From NCBI GenBank assembly GCA_900551365.1, contig URVZ01000011.1, positions 1-37,197 of the forward strand: a stretch of DNA of 37,197 bases. Direction: 5' to 3'. The position numbers were made by a program, and so were the translations under genes. This DNA is from an uncultured Collinsella sp. (GTDB lineage Bacteria > Actinomycetota > Coriobacteriia > Coriobacteriales > Coriobacteriaceae). Below the pieces are notes generated by a model. The model was not told where the DNA came from, searched no databases, and saw only the letters and a list, made by a program, of their open reading frames with translations. Shown here one piece after another: positions 1 through 7,309 of the stretch. Position 1 is the stretch's first letter, and each line of letters opens with the position of its first letter.

Positions 1-5
1 ACGAC

Positions 6-28
6 GGAGGCCACATTAAGTGGCCTCC
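6..28. terminator. Hairpin at left edge, possible terminator
   Basis: A perfect 9-bp stem (6-14 with 20-28) encloses a 5-base loop. No T-run follows, so it may be a weak or bidirectional terminator of a gene left of the window. Confidence 0.4.
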
Positions 29-172
29 TGTTCGTGCGGAACTCGCGATAAACTTTACCCGCGGACCCCGCCGGGAACAGCAAAAGGGCTGGTTGGTGCG
101 GGTTGCTATTTTGTCAGATAGTCTATTCAGTCGTCAGATATCAACTTGATTGAAGGCTCTGTTAGACCACTA

Positions 173-201
173 TTGACATATAGGTGATACTACCGTGGTA
201 T
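173..201 (+). promoter_or_regulatory. Candidate promoter with overlapping dyad
   Basis: A perfect -35 hexamer TTGACA (173-178) lies 17 bp before TGGTAT (196-201), a poor -10 match. The -10 region overlaps the left arm of an inverted repeat, TACCGTGGT (191-199) and ACCACGGTA (215-223), so a repressor bound there would block the promoter. It points into the transposase remnant, whose ATG at 235 follows. Confidence 0.45.
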
Positions 202-223
202 TAAGAAACAAGTAACCACGGTA
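191..223. repeat. Inverted repeat TACCGTGGT/ACCACGGTA
   Basis: The 9-bp arms are perfect and separated by 15 bp. They overlap the candidate -10 region and could be an operator or an RNA hairpin in the leader. Ten bases of the left arm region (ACCGTGGTAT, 192-201) recur at 2563-2572 just before the antitoxin gene. Confidence 0.5.
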
Positions 224-234
224 TTGGATCAGAC

Positions 235-1284
235 ATGAACGCCGAGGATCTGGACACCACCCTCAAGAAGAATATGGCAAAACTCAGCAAGTCCGAGCGC
301 CGCCGTGCAATCGAGACGGTGCGCGACATCATACGTTCCGCCATGTATGACGATGCGGCGGGAAGCGGCTACAAAATAGAGCGTTGCCCCCGTTGCGGCT
401 CGGTCGCTATCGTCAAGAAGGGCAAGTCCAGGAGCGGTGAGCAGCGCTCCTCTTCCGCGACTACGGCGGGACGTTTTCTGGCTCCACCGACCGGATCCTC
501 GGCGCGAGCAAGCTGCTACGCGAGGCCTGGATGGCCTATGCTGAGTGCTTCGTCCTCATGCTCCCGCTCCGCGAGTGTGTTGATCGCTGCGGCGTCTGCC
601 TCAGGATCGCGTACACTAGTGCTACAGGCTCATCGAGTGCCTGAAGGAATATGCGCCCGAGTTCCACGTCGGGCAGGGGCAGGCCTGCGAGCTCGATGAG
701 ACATACTTCACCGAGTCCTTCAAGGGCAACCACCCCTGGGCTCCTTCACCCTGCCGAGAAAGGCACGCCATCGTGGCGAGCAGATTCACAAGTGCGGCCT
801 CTCCCGCGAGCAGATTTGCGTAATAATGGGCATCAGCGATACGAACACTACCTTCTTCGACGTTTCGGGGCGAAGTGTGGTCTTGCGCAATCGCGCGGAG
901 GAAGCCCTTCGCGTCCGTATCGGCGCAGGCTCGGTCGTCGCCAAGGTCAAGGCAATCGCATGCATCGACCTGCAGCACGACCCGAAGGTTGCCTTGCATA
1001 AGTCTTATGATTCCACTGACCGCTCGGAGGGCACTATCAGCCGCACCAACATCCTCCATTCGCTCCTCGATTCGTTCACGGTACGCTTCAAGGGCGTATC
1101 CACCAAGCACCTCGGCGACTACCTCGACTGGTTCCGCTGGTGCCACACTTTCATGGCGATCGACTTCCGCACGGTGGAGTACACGGTCGCTTGTCAGCTC
1201 GCCAACGGCACCCGCGCGACCCGCATCCGCGACATGTTCAACGTCCTTCCGCTATATATGGACTACTGGGTGGAGTGGGTATGA
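235..1284 (+). pseudogene. Decayed IS1595-type (ISXO2-like) transposase gene
   Basis: A transposase can be followed only by changing frame three times: frame 1 from 235 to about 448, frame 3 from about 450 to 615, frame 2 from about 626 to 739, then frame 1 to the stop at 1284. The first part has a CPRCG zinc-ribbon half typical of IS1595-family enzymes. The frame-2 part carries DETYF, the likely first catalytic aspartate. The last part has the family-like C-terminal block ending GVSTKHLGDYLDWFRW. The three frameshifts make it non-functional. The IS3-family element begins right at the stop codon, so the natural C-terminus may have been cut by that insertion. Assignment to IS1595 is from recalled family motifs. 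Confidence 0.75.
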
Positions 1285-1322
1285 TGAATTGGACACCTAG
1301 TTAAGAGCGAAAGGTGTTCAAG

Positions 1323-1622
1323 ATGACCCAAAGAAGAAAGCGATACGACAGGCAGTTCAAGGTCTCGGCGGCAAAGGTGGTCCTGTCCGGGGAAATGACG
1401 GTCAAAGGCCTATCGGAGGAACTCGGCATAAAGGATTCGACGCTGAGAAGATGGGCCCGCGAATACGAGGAGATGGGAGACGGCGCGTTCCCCGGAAACG
1501 GCTCCCCGAAGATCAACAAGGACTACGAGATCGTGAAGCTCAAGAAGAAGGTCGAGGAGCTCGAGCGCGAGAACGAGATACTAAAAAATTTCCGGGCCTT
1601 CTTGAGTCAAGACCATGCGTGA
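1323..1622 (+). CDS. IS3-family transposase OrfA (helix-turn-helix subunit)
   Basis: This 99-residue protein resembles OrfA of IS3-family elements, which binds the terminal repeats. The N-terminal half has a helix-turn-helix (KGLSEELGIKDSTLRRWARE, about residues 25-44). The C-terminal third is a charged leucine-zipper-like coiled coil (VKLKKKVEELERENEIL) used for multimerisation. ATG 1323 is chosen because AAAGG lies 8 bases upstream; an in-frame GTG at 1314 overlaps that ribosome-binding site. Near its end the frame crosses the heptamer A_AAA_AAT (1583-1589), where ribosomes can slip to the -1 frame and make the OrfAB transposase. Confidence 0.85.
   Translation: MTQRRKRYDRQFKVSAAKVVLSGEMTVKGLSEELGIKDSTLRRWAREYEEMGDGAFPGNGSPKINKDYEIVKLKKKVEELERENEILKNFRAFLSQDHA
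1583..1589 (+). promoter_or_regulatory. Programmed -1 frameshift heptamer A_AAA_AAT
   Basis: In the OrfA frame the codons read CTA AAA AAT. A one-base backward slip gives AAA AAA TTT and continues directly into the OrfB frame. Slippery runs of this type are the usual way IS3-family elements make the fused transposase. Sliding has not been tested here. Confidence 0.65.
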
Positions 1623-2485
1623 GGTTCGAGTTCCTCAAAGAGCATAGGGGCGAGATTGGCCCCATCAAGAAGGCATGCGGGCTGATGAAAGTCTCGAAAT
1701 CCGGTTTCTACGAGTATCTCGGCCGGAAGAAGTCCGACGCCCAGATAGAGCGGGAGGCGATCGAAGGTTTCGTCGTCGAGGCCTTCGAGCGGCATAAGGG
1801 CCGTTACGGCTACCGGCGCATCAACCGCGAACTGCGAAAAAGCGGCATCGTCGTGAGCGAGAAGCGCGTGCTCCGCATCATGCAGAAGCTCGGACTTGCC
1901 GGAAAGGGCGCGACCCGAAAACACCGCATCCAGAAGAAGGTCGAGCCGGGAGACCCTCGGTTGAACCTGGTAGAGCGCGCTTTCACCGTGGGCGAGCGCA
2001 ACAGGCTTTGGGTGGGCGACATCACCTACATACCCACAAGAGAAGGGTGGCTCTATCTCGCAGCCGTGATAGACGCCTTCTCCCGCAAGGTCGTGGGCTG
2101 GTCGATGTCCGAGCGCATCACCGAGAAGGTCGCGATCGACGCGATGGAGCAGGCGGTCGGCAGGGAGGGTCCGCCAGATGACGGCAGCCTCGTCTTCCAT
2201 GACGATCAGGGCGCGCAGTACACCTCCCGTTCCTTCCAGCGGTGTCTGGACTCGCATGGCATAGTCCAGTCGGTATCAAGGCCCGGCACGCCGCTGGACA
2301 ACGCGGTGGCCGAGTCGTTCTTCAAGACGCTGAAAAGGGAATTGGTGAAAGAGAGGAGCTATGGGACGAGGGACGAGGCCAAGCAGGACATCTTCAAGTA
2401 CATAGAGCTCTATTACAATAGGGTGCGCATGCATTCCACCCTGGGCTACATGTCTCCAGTGGAATACGAGCGGCAATACGCTTGA
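1619..2485 (+). CDS. IS3-family transposase OrfB (DDE integrase)
   Basis: This is the catalytic part of an IS3-family transposase, made mainly as an OrfAB fusion by -1 frameshifting at 1583-1589. The frame is open from 1451; GTG 1619 is the first usable start if translated alone (288 residues). An N-terminal HTH_21-like region (KGRYGYRRINREL) precedes the rve integrase core. The catalytic triad can be placed at D134 (WVGDITY), D196 (FHDDQGAQY) and E232 (NAVAESFF), with exactly 35 residues between the last two, as expected for DD(35)E. The C-terminal block YNRVRMHSTLGYMSPVEYE is typical. No disruption is seen, so the element may be active. Confidence 0.9.
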   Translation: MRFEFLKEHRGEIGPIKKACGLMKVSKSGFYEYLGRKKSDAQIEREAIEGFVVEAFERHKGRYGYRRINRELRKSGIVVSEKRVLRIMQKLGLAGKGATRKHRIQKKVEPGDPRLNLVERAFTVGERNRLWVGDITYIPTREGWLYLAAVIDAFSRKVVGWSMSERITEKVAIDAMEQAVGREGPPDDGSLVFHDDQGAQYTSRSFQRCLDSHGIVQSVSRPGTPLDNAVAESFFKTLKRELVKERSYGTRDEAKQDIFKYIELYYNRVRMHSTLGYMSPVEYERQYA

Positions 2486-2534
2486 GGATCCTTAAAAGAA
2501 AGTCCAGTTTATCCTTCCCACTCCAGGGTCTTGT

Positions 2535-2548
2535 GGACTGCATAGTCC
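2535..2548. promoter_or_regulatory. Dyad GGACT-gcat-AGTCC, possible antitoxin operator
   Basis: A perfect 5-bp dyad with a 4-bp spacer lies 46 bp before the antitoxin start, next to TAAAAT (2551-2556), a possible -10 hexamer with no convincing -35. RelB/DinJ antitoxins normally repress their own promoters at such dyads, so an operator role is plausible but only inferred. Confidence 0.4.
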
Positions 2549-2593
2549 GCTAAAATGGTCGCACCGTGGTATACACGAGAGATAGGAACCGCC

Positions 2594-2782
2594 ATGCCGT
2601 CGAACATACCCGCAACCACCATCAGGATTGAGTCGGAGGTGAAGAGGGAAGCATCCGCCATCCTCGATGAACTCAGCCTCTCCATGTCTAATGCAGTGAG
2701 CATGTTCCTCCGTGCGGTGTTCCGCGAGGGTGGCATGCCGTTCGAGATGAAGGTCGGTAAAAGCAGGAGCGACAATCAATAA
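2594..2782 (+). CDS. RelB/DinJ-like antitoxin without a toxin gene
   Basis: This 62-residue protein has the ribbon-helix-helix pattern of RelB/DinJ antitoxins: a beta strand (TTIRIESEVKREA), two helices around ILDELSLSMSNAVSMFL, and the family-like tail GGMPFEM. ATG 2594 is preferred over an upstream in-frame start at 2555 because TAGGA lies 6 bases before it. It ends soon after PFEM and so lacks most of the usual toxin-wrapping C-terminal extension. No RelE/YafQ toxin follows. Instead its stop overlaps the start of the restriction-modification gene (TAATG), the junction where the toxin would normally begin. It may be a transcriptional regulator of that gene. Confidence 0.7.
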   Translation: MPSNIPATTIRIESEVKREASAILDELSLSMSNAVSMFLRAVFREGGMPFEMKVGKSRSDNQ

Positions 2783-5277
2783 TGGCTTATGAATCCAATA
2801 GCTTTGTAGAGCATCACTTAACTCGTTTGCCCGTCCTCTCCAAACTTCTTGAGCTGGGATGGGAACGCGACCAAATCCAATGCCCGGGCTCCGATTCAAA
2901 TGACAAGGAATGGAGGGTTCCGAAAAATCCGTCATCAGCCGCAAGGCGCGAATCGAACGCGAGCTTCGATGGCTTTCCAGTTGATATTGCAATATTCGAC
3001 AGTGCATCCCACAAAGGTGACTGGAGACATGCGAAGATCATTATCGAGTGCAAGACAGCGGGAGACTCAACAGGTTTAAGCGAGCTTGAAACATATATGG
3101 GACTTGAGCCACAAGTCCGATTGGGCGTACTTACCGATGGAACTTCCTTTACAAAGGTGTATAAGCTGCCGTCTGGAAACTATAGCGTCGTAGAGTCAGC
3201 AGAACTCCCAGCTCCAAATGAAAACCTCATCTTAAAAGAGAACGTTTGCTACTCCGATCTAAAGGTTCCGGAAAGCGACTTGCTAAAGAGTCTTTTTGCA
3301 TCTTTGCTTGACCTGGTCGTCTCGGAAGACAGTAAATCTACGAGACCGGAAGCGCGGCTGAATCAAATTTGCAATTTAATCCTTGTCAAGCTTCAGTCTG
3401 ATCTTGATGCAAGGGCGATCAAAGCAAAATCTGTTGATTTCCAAATCGAAGATACTCCCATTGCCAGTCAATCCGGTATAAATCGGCTTTTCAAACGATA
3501 CAAAAGCGACAGGCGCGATCTATTCAGCGATGATGAGCCCGATCAAATCCTATTCGATTCCACGACGATCCATGCTGCTGTTGCTGAACTTCAGCGATTT
3601 GATCTTGTTGACGTAAGCCCGGAAGCACTTTCGTTAGCCTTCCAGGTCTTTCGCAATGCAAACTTAAAAGTCGGCGATGGACAATACTTTACGCCAGCAA
3701 GGGTTGTTTCCGCCGCGACGAAAATGATGTGCATTGAGCCGACTGACAAGGTGATTGATATCGCATGCGGAACGGGAGGGTTTCTCAGCCAAGCCTACCT
3801 TACTATTTTGGATAAAATACCCGAGGCCGATGCCGTCAGATGGGCCAATGCGAAACTCTACGGCATTGACCGTGATGATATTAACGTAAAACTCGCACGT
3901 GCGCTGATGGTTGGAGTCGGAGACGGGTCTACTCACGTCAAGCTTGGCGATTCGATCAGAAAGGCAAAATGGGCTGATTATGGCCATGGGCTCGCAGATT
4001 CCCTTCAAGACGATAGTTACGATGTCGTTTTGACAAATCCTCCGTTTGGAAAGAACTTAAAGCTAAGCGCCACCGACGCTGGGTATGACAATCTGACCAT
4101 CTGCAAGCACTCGAAAAACGGGAAGCCTTCGGACAGCTACTGTTCCACGGAGCTGGGAATCGCTTTTGTTGAGAGAGCATGGAGGCTACTCCATAAGGGG
4201 GGTCGTCTCGGCATTGTCCTCCCAGAGACATATTTCTTCTCAGCGAGCTATAAGTGGTTCAGGGATTGGCTAGATGCGCATTTCACATTGAAGGGCGTGC
4301 TGAATATTCCTATGGAAGCCTTTCAGGGTTTCTGTCGAGCAAAGACTAATTTCTATGTGTTTGAAAAGTCCGAAGAAGGCGCCTGCGATAATTCTGATGC
4401 GACTCCGTGGTTTATCGGAAACTATACGTGGGTCTCAAATGCCCCGACAATCGGAATCAACAAAGATGGCAGAACATTGTACGTTGTGAGTAGGGCTGAG
4501 AATAGAAGAACTAGTGATATTGACGATAAGGCGATCGAGGATGTGATTTCCCTGATTGATGGCGATGGCGAAACGGATACCGCATCCTTCTACCCAACTA
4601 AGCCGCTTTCCGAAAGCCTTCTAGGTGTGCCCCAATATTGCGACAGAAGATCAACCATTGCAGTGGAAAAATGGATTTCTAAAAATCTGAAAGGCTTCTG
4701 GCCGGTCTCATTAGGAGAGCTTGTTGATAAGGGCATCATAAAATCAAGAGGCGGACACGGAAGCCCCTCTCAAGACTTCAGAATAGGAGACATTCCATAC
4801 ATCAAGGTTTCTGACCTGCGTAATCGGCAAGTCAATATCAATAGCACCAATATGGTGACATTACAAACTGCCAAAAAATTCTGGAAAAGCTCGGTCAGCG
4901 GAATCAACCCATGGGACGTTATAACTCCAGCGAGAGCCTCAAAGAATATAGGTGAGCCAGTAATGGTTCTGCCGGGGCAAGAGAAGGCGGTCTACACAAA
5001 GGAAGTTCTGATTCTCAGAGCCGCTGAGTCAGCGCCAATAGACAATTTCTACATTGCTTGGGCTCTTATGCTACCTTCCGTCCAGGCGCAATGGAGTCGT
5101 GTCGTTCTGATGCAGACGAATAGAGAAGATCTAGGCGATAGGTGGAGGGAGGTTGTTGTTCCCTTTTCAGATGATGTTGCATCTACTAAAAAAGTATCAA
5201 AGGATGTAAAAAACTACTATTTAGGTCTTTCGATGCTTAACGATTCCCTCGCCTCAAGCCTCTCTAAATGGGGTTAA
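2782..5277 (+). CDS. Single-chain restriction-modification protein (nuclease-like + N6-adenine methylase + specificity)
   Basis: This 831-residue protein looks like a fused R-M-S enzyme (type IIG or type I-derived). Residues 60-130 have an HsdR-N-like PD-(D/E)xK pattern: D68 in VDIAIFD, then E89 and K91 in IIIECK. The central region is an HsdM-type adenine methylase with the AdoMet motif IDIACGTGGF (325-334) and catalytic NPPF (419-422). From about 639 the sequence FWPVSLGELVDKGIIKSRGG resembles a target-recognition domain of type I HsdS proteins. It would methylate and possibly cut DNA at one target sequence. The gene is coupled to the antitoxin-like gene (TAATG) and ends at a strong terminator. 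Its codon use is more AT-rich than the core genes downstream, suggesting transfer. The single recognition region and lack of a motor domain favour type IIG. Cleavage activity is inferred. Confidence 0.8.
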   Translation: MAYESNSFVEHHLTRLPVLSKLLELGWERDQIQCPGSDSNDKEWRVPKNPSSAARRESNASFDGFPVDIAIFDSASHKGDWRHAKIIIECKTAGDSTGLSELETYMGLEPQVRLGVLTDGTSFTKVYKLPSGNYSVVESAELPAPNENLILKENVCYSDLKVPESDLLKSLFASLLDLVVSEDSKSTRPEARLNQICNLILVKLQSDLDARAIKAKSVDFQIEDTPIASQSGINRLFKRYKSDRRDLFSDDEPDQILFDSTTIHAAVAELQRFDLVDVSPEALSLAFQVFRNANLKVGDGQYFTPARVVSAATKMMCIEPTDKVIDIACGTGGFLSQAYLTILDKIPEADAVRWANAKLYGIDRDDINVKLARALMVGVGDGSTHVKLGDSIRKAKWADYGHGLADSLQDDSYDVVLTNPPFGKNLKLSATDAGYDNLTICKHSKNGKPSDSYCSTELGIAFVERAWRLLHKGGRLGIVLPETYFFSASYKWFRDWLDAHFTLKGVLNIPMEAFQGFCRAKTNFYVFEKSEEGACDNSDATPWFIGNYTWVSNAPTIGINKDGRTLYVVSRAENRRTSDIDDKAIEDVISLIDGDGETDTASFYPTKPLSESLLGVPQYCDRRSTIAVEKWISKNLKGFWPVSLGELVDKGIIKSRGGHGSPSQDFRIGDIPYIKVSDLRNRQVNINSTNMVTLQTAKKFWKSSVSGINPWDVITPARASKNIGEPVMVLPGQEKAVYTKEVLILRAAESAPIDNFYIAWALMLPSVQAQWSRVVLMQTNREDLGDRWREVVVPFSDDVASTKKVSKDVKNYYLGLSMLNDSLASSLSKWG

Positions 5278-5290
5278 ATAAAATTAGTTT

Positions 5291-5322
5291 AAGGGGTCCC
5301 AGTTTAAATGGGACCCCTTTTT
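5291..5322 (+). terminator. Rho-independent terminator of the restriction-modification gene
   Basis: A perfect 10-bp stem, AAGGGGTCCC (5291-5300) and GGGACCCCTT (5310-5319), has a 9-base loop and is followed by T residues. It ends the accessory island. Confidence 0.9.
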
Positions 5323-5637
5323 ATCAAAGCTCTTAATGCCATTTCTGGTCTAACAGAGCCTTATTGAAAGCCACGTTCTGGTATTTCCGCGGATAAAACT
5401 GACCAAAATAAACCTGTCCCTTTTTGTCAGGTCTGGTCTCAGCGGGGCCGGCGGGATAGACCGGTTCAGATGGGGCTTTGATGCATGGGTGGTCTGTTGT
5501 TGTGCAAATGGGTATCATACTGTGGTTATTGCATCGACTCTGTGATGCATGTTTGTACGTTCCCGGCGGTCGGTTTGCCAGAAGCGCCCCGTCGGTTGTT
5601 TCAGACCCGTTTCGAAGAAAGGAAACAACACTAACCT
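5323..5637. other. Intergenic region before rnj
   Basis: No convincing gene is present. A 61-codon minus-strand frame (5333-5518) has no recognisable features. The stretch AACCTGTCCCTTTTTGTCAGG (near 5409-5429) looks like a dispersed intergenic repeat, but this cannot be shown from one copy. A ribosome-binding site, GAAAGGAAA, precedes rnj. No clear promoter hexamers were found. Confidence 0.5.
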
Positions 5638-7308
5638 ATGGCAGCTAAAAAATCATCTCCCTTGAAGATCATCCCGCTCGGCGGCCTTGACGGCATCGGC
5701 AAGAACATGACGGTCTTCGAGTGCGGCGACGACATGGTGCTCGTTGACGCTGGCCTCATGTTCCCCGACGATTCCCAGCCCGGTATTGACCTGGTGCTTC
5801 CCGACTACACCTATGTTCTGGAGAACGAGGAGAAGCTCCGCGGTATCGTCGTCACCCACGGCCACGAGGACCACACCGGTTCGCTTCCGTACCTGCTGCA
5901 GGACCTCAACAACAAGGTGCCCATCTTCTCGAGCAAGCTGACGCTTGGCTTTATCGAGGGCAAGCTTTCTGAGTTCCGCATCCGCGCACCCAAGTTCCGC
6001 GAGGTCAAGGGCGGCAGCCATGTCAACCTCGGCGGCATCTCGCTCGACTTCTTCTCGATGACGCACTCCATCCCCGGCGCTCTGGGCGTGTTCATCCGCA
6101 CCAATCAGGGCACCGTTATGCACACGGGCGACTTTAAGCTCGACCAGACGCCCATCGACGGCGTCACGCCCGACTATGCCGCTATCAGCCGCTTTGCCAA
6201 GCAGGGCATCGACCTACTGCTTTCCGACTCTACCAATGCCACGGTTCCCGGCTTTACCAAGTCCGAGGCCGAGGTTGGACCCAACCTGCTGCACGCCATC
6301 AAGAACGCCCCGGGTCGCGTGTTCGTCGCGTCGTTCTCGAGCCATATCCATCGTTTGCAGCAGATCTGCGATGCTGCCCGCAAGTGCGGCCGTAAGGTCG
6401 TTGTGACCGGTCGCTCTATGCTCACTAACACCCGCGTGGCGCGTGAGCTGGGCTACCTCAACATCGACGACGCCGATATTATCGATGCCTTCGATATCGA
6501 TAACCTGCCCGACGACAAGATCGTCGTCATGTGCACCGGCTCTCAAGGCGAGCCGCTGTCGGCCCTGTCCCGCATGGCCAACGGCGAGCACAAGACGCTC
6601 TCCATCCACGAGGGCGATACCGTCATCCTCTCGGCCACGCCGGTCCCCGGCAACGAGAAAGCCGTCCAGCAGGTCGTTAACAGCCTCGCCAAGCTCGGCT
6701 GCGACGTGTGGGACAAGAACCGCGCCCTCGTCCACGTCTCGGGTCACGGCAGCCAGGAGGAGCTCAAGCTCCTGATGGCCATGGCCAAGCCCACGTACTT
6801 TATGCCGGTTCACGGTGAGGCCGTGCATCTGCGCGCCCATGCCCAGTTGGCCCGCAAGATGGGCATCAAGGACGATCATATCTTTGTCCTCGATAACGGC
6901 GACACGCTCGAGATGCGCGGTGGTATCGTCAAGCGCGGTGCACCCGTCGAGTCCGGCGTCGTTTACGTCGACGGCCTGCGTATCGGCGATACCGACCCCA
7001 TCGTCCTGCGCGATCGCCAGAAGCTCGCCAACGACGGTATGGTCACGGCCGTTGCCATCGTCTCGCTCAAGCACAAGAAGATCGAGGCCATCGAGTTCTC
7101 GGGCCGCGGTGTCTCGTTTGCTATCGACGACCAGTTCTCCGAGGATGCCTCCGCGTCCATTATGAAGACGATCGAGAAGGGCAAGTTCAGCTTTACGAGC
7201 AGCGGTTCCGATGCCATTCGCAAGGCCGTGCGCGACTCGCTCTCTAACTTTATCTGGAGTCGTACGCGCACCCGCCCGATGATCATCCCGGTCGTCATGG
7301 AGGTTTAG
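5638..7308 (+). CDS. rnj: Ribonuclease J
   Basis: RNase J is a metallo-beta-lactamase/beta-CASP enzyme with 5'-3' exonuclease and endonuclease activity in mRNA decay and rRNA maturation. The 556-residue protein is full length. The N-terminal motif LGGLDGIGKN and the zinc-binding HGHEDH (H74, H76, D78, H79) are intact. Later metal-ligand regions HTGDFK (about 162) and the beta-CASP segments SFSSHIHR and PVHGEAVHL are visible. ATG 5638 follows the ribosome-binding site GAAAGGAAA. It is the first gene of a run in which every junction to pncC is under 30 bp; ftsK starts 1 base after its stop. The rnj-ftsK order matches the mycobacterial arrangement as I recall it. Confidence 0.95.
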   Translation: MAAKKSSPLKIIPLGGLDGIGKNMTVFECGDDMVLVDAGLMFPDDSQPGIDLVLPDYTYVLENEEKLRGIVVTHGHEDHTGSLPYLLQDLNNKVPIFSSKLTLGFIEGKLSEFRIRAPKFREVKGGSHVNLGGISLDFFSMTHSIPGALGVFIRTNQGTVMHTGDFKLDQTPIDGVTPDYAAISRFAKQGIDLLLSDSTNATVPGFTKSEAEVGPNLLHAIKNAPGRVFVASFSSHIHRLQQICDAARKCGRKVVVTGRSMLTNTRVARELGYLNIDDADIIDAFDIDNLPDDKIVVMCTGSQGEPLSALSRMANGEHKTLSIHEGDTVILSATPVPGNEKAVQQVVNSLAKLGCDVWDKNRALVHVSGHGSQEELKLLMAMAKPTYFMPVHGEAVHLRAHAQLARKMGIKDDHIFVLDNGDTLEMRGGIVKRGAPVESGVVYVDGLRIGDTDPIVLRDRQKLANDGMVTAVAIVSLKHKKIEAIEFSGRGVSFAIDDQFSEDASASIMKTIEKGKFSFTSSGSDAIRKAVRDSLSNFIWSRTRTRPMIIPVVMEV

Positions 7309-7309
7309 T

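Larger units (their letters stand above)
29..234. other. Non-coding stretch left of the transposase remnant
   Basis: No gene is seen. The octamer GTCAGATA occurs twice in direct orientation 20 bp apart (113-120 and 133-140). It may belong to the end of the IS1595-type element, but no right-hand partner was found, so the element boundary is undefined. Confidence 0.35.
1285..2511 (+). mobile_element. IS3-family insertion sequence, apparently complete
   Basis: The element has two overlapping transposase frames, orfA (1323-1622) and orfB (to 2485), joined by a -1 frameshift site. Imperfect inverted ends can be traced: TGAATTGGACACC near 1285 and, read from the other strand, AAACTGGACTTTC near 2508, both followed inward by TTAAG. 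The exact termini and target duplication could not be fixed, so the boundaries are approximate. It abuts the 3' end of the IS1595-type remnant, giving nested or adjacent insertions. Confidence 0.75.

Noticed and set aside
5333..5518. A 61-codon minus-strand frame in the gap before rnj
   Set aside because: No ribosome-binding site, no recognisable domain, and the sequence looks like an intergenic repeat rather than a coding region.
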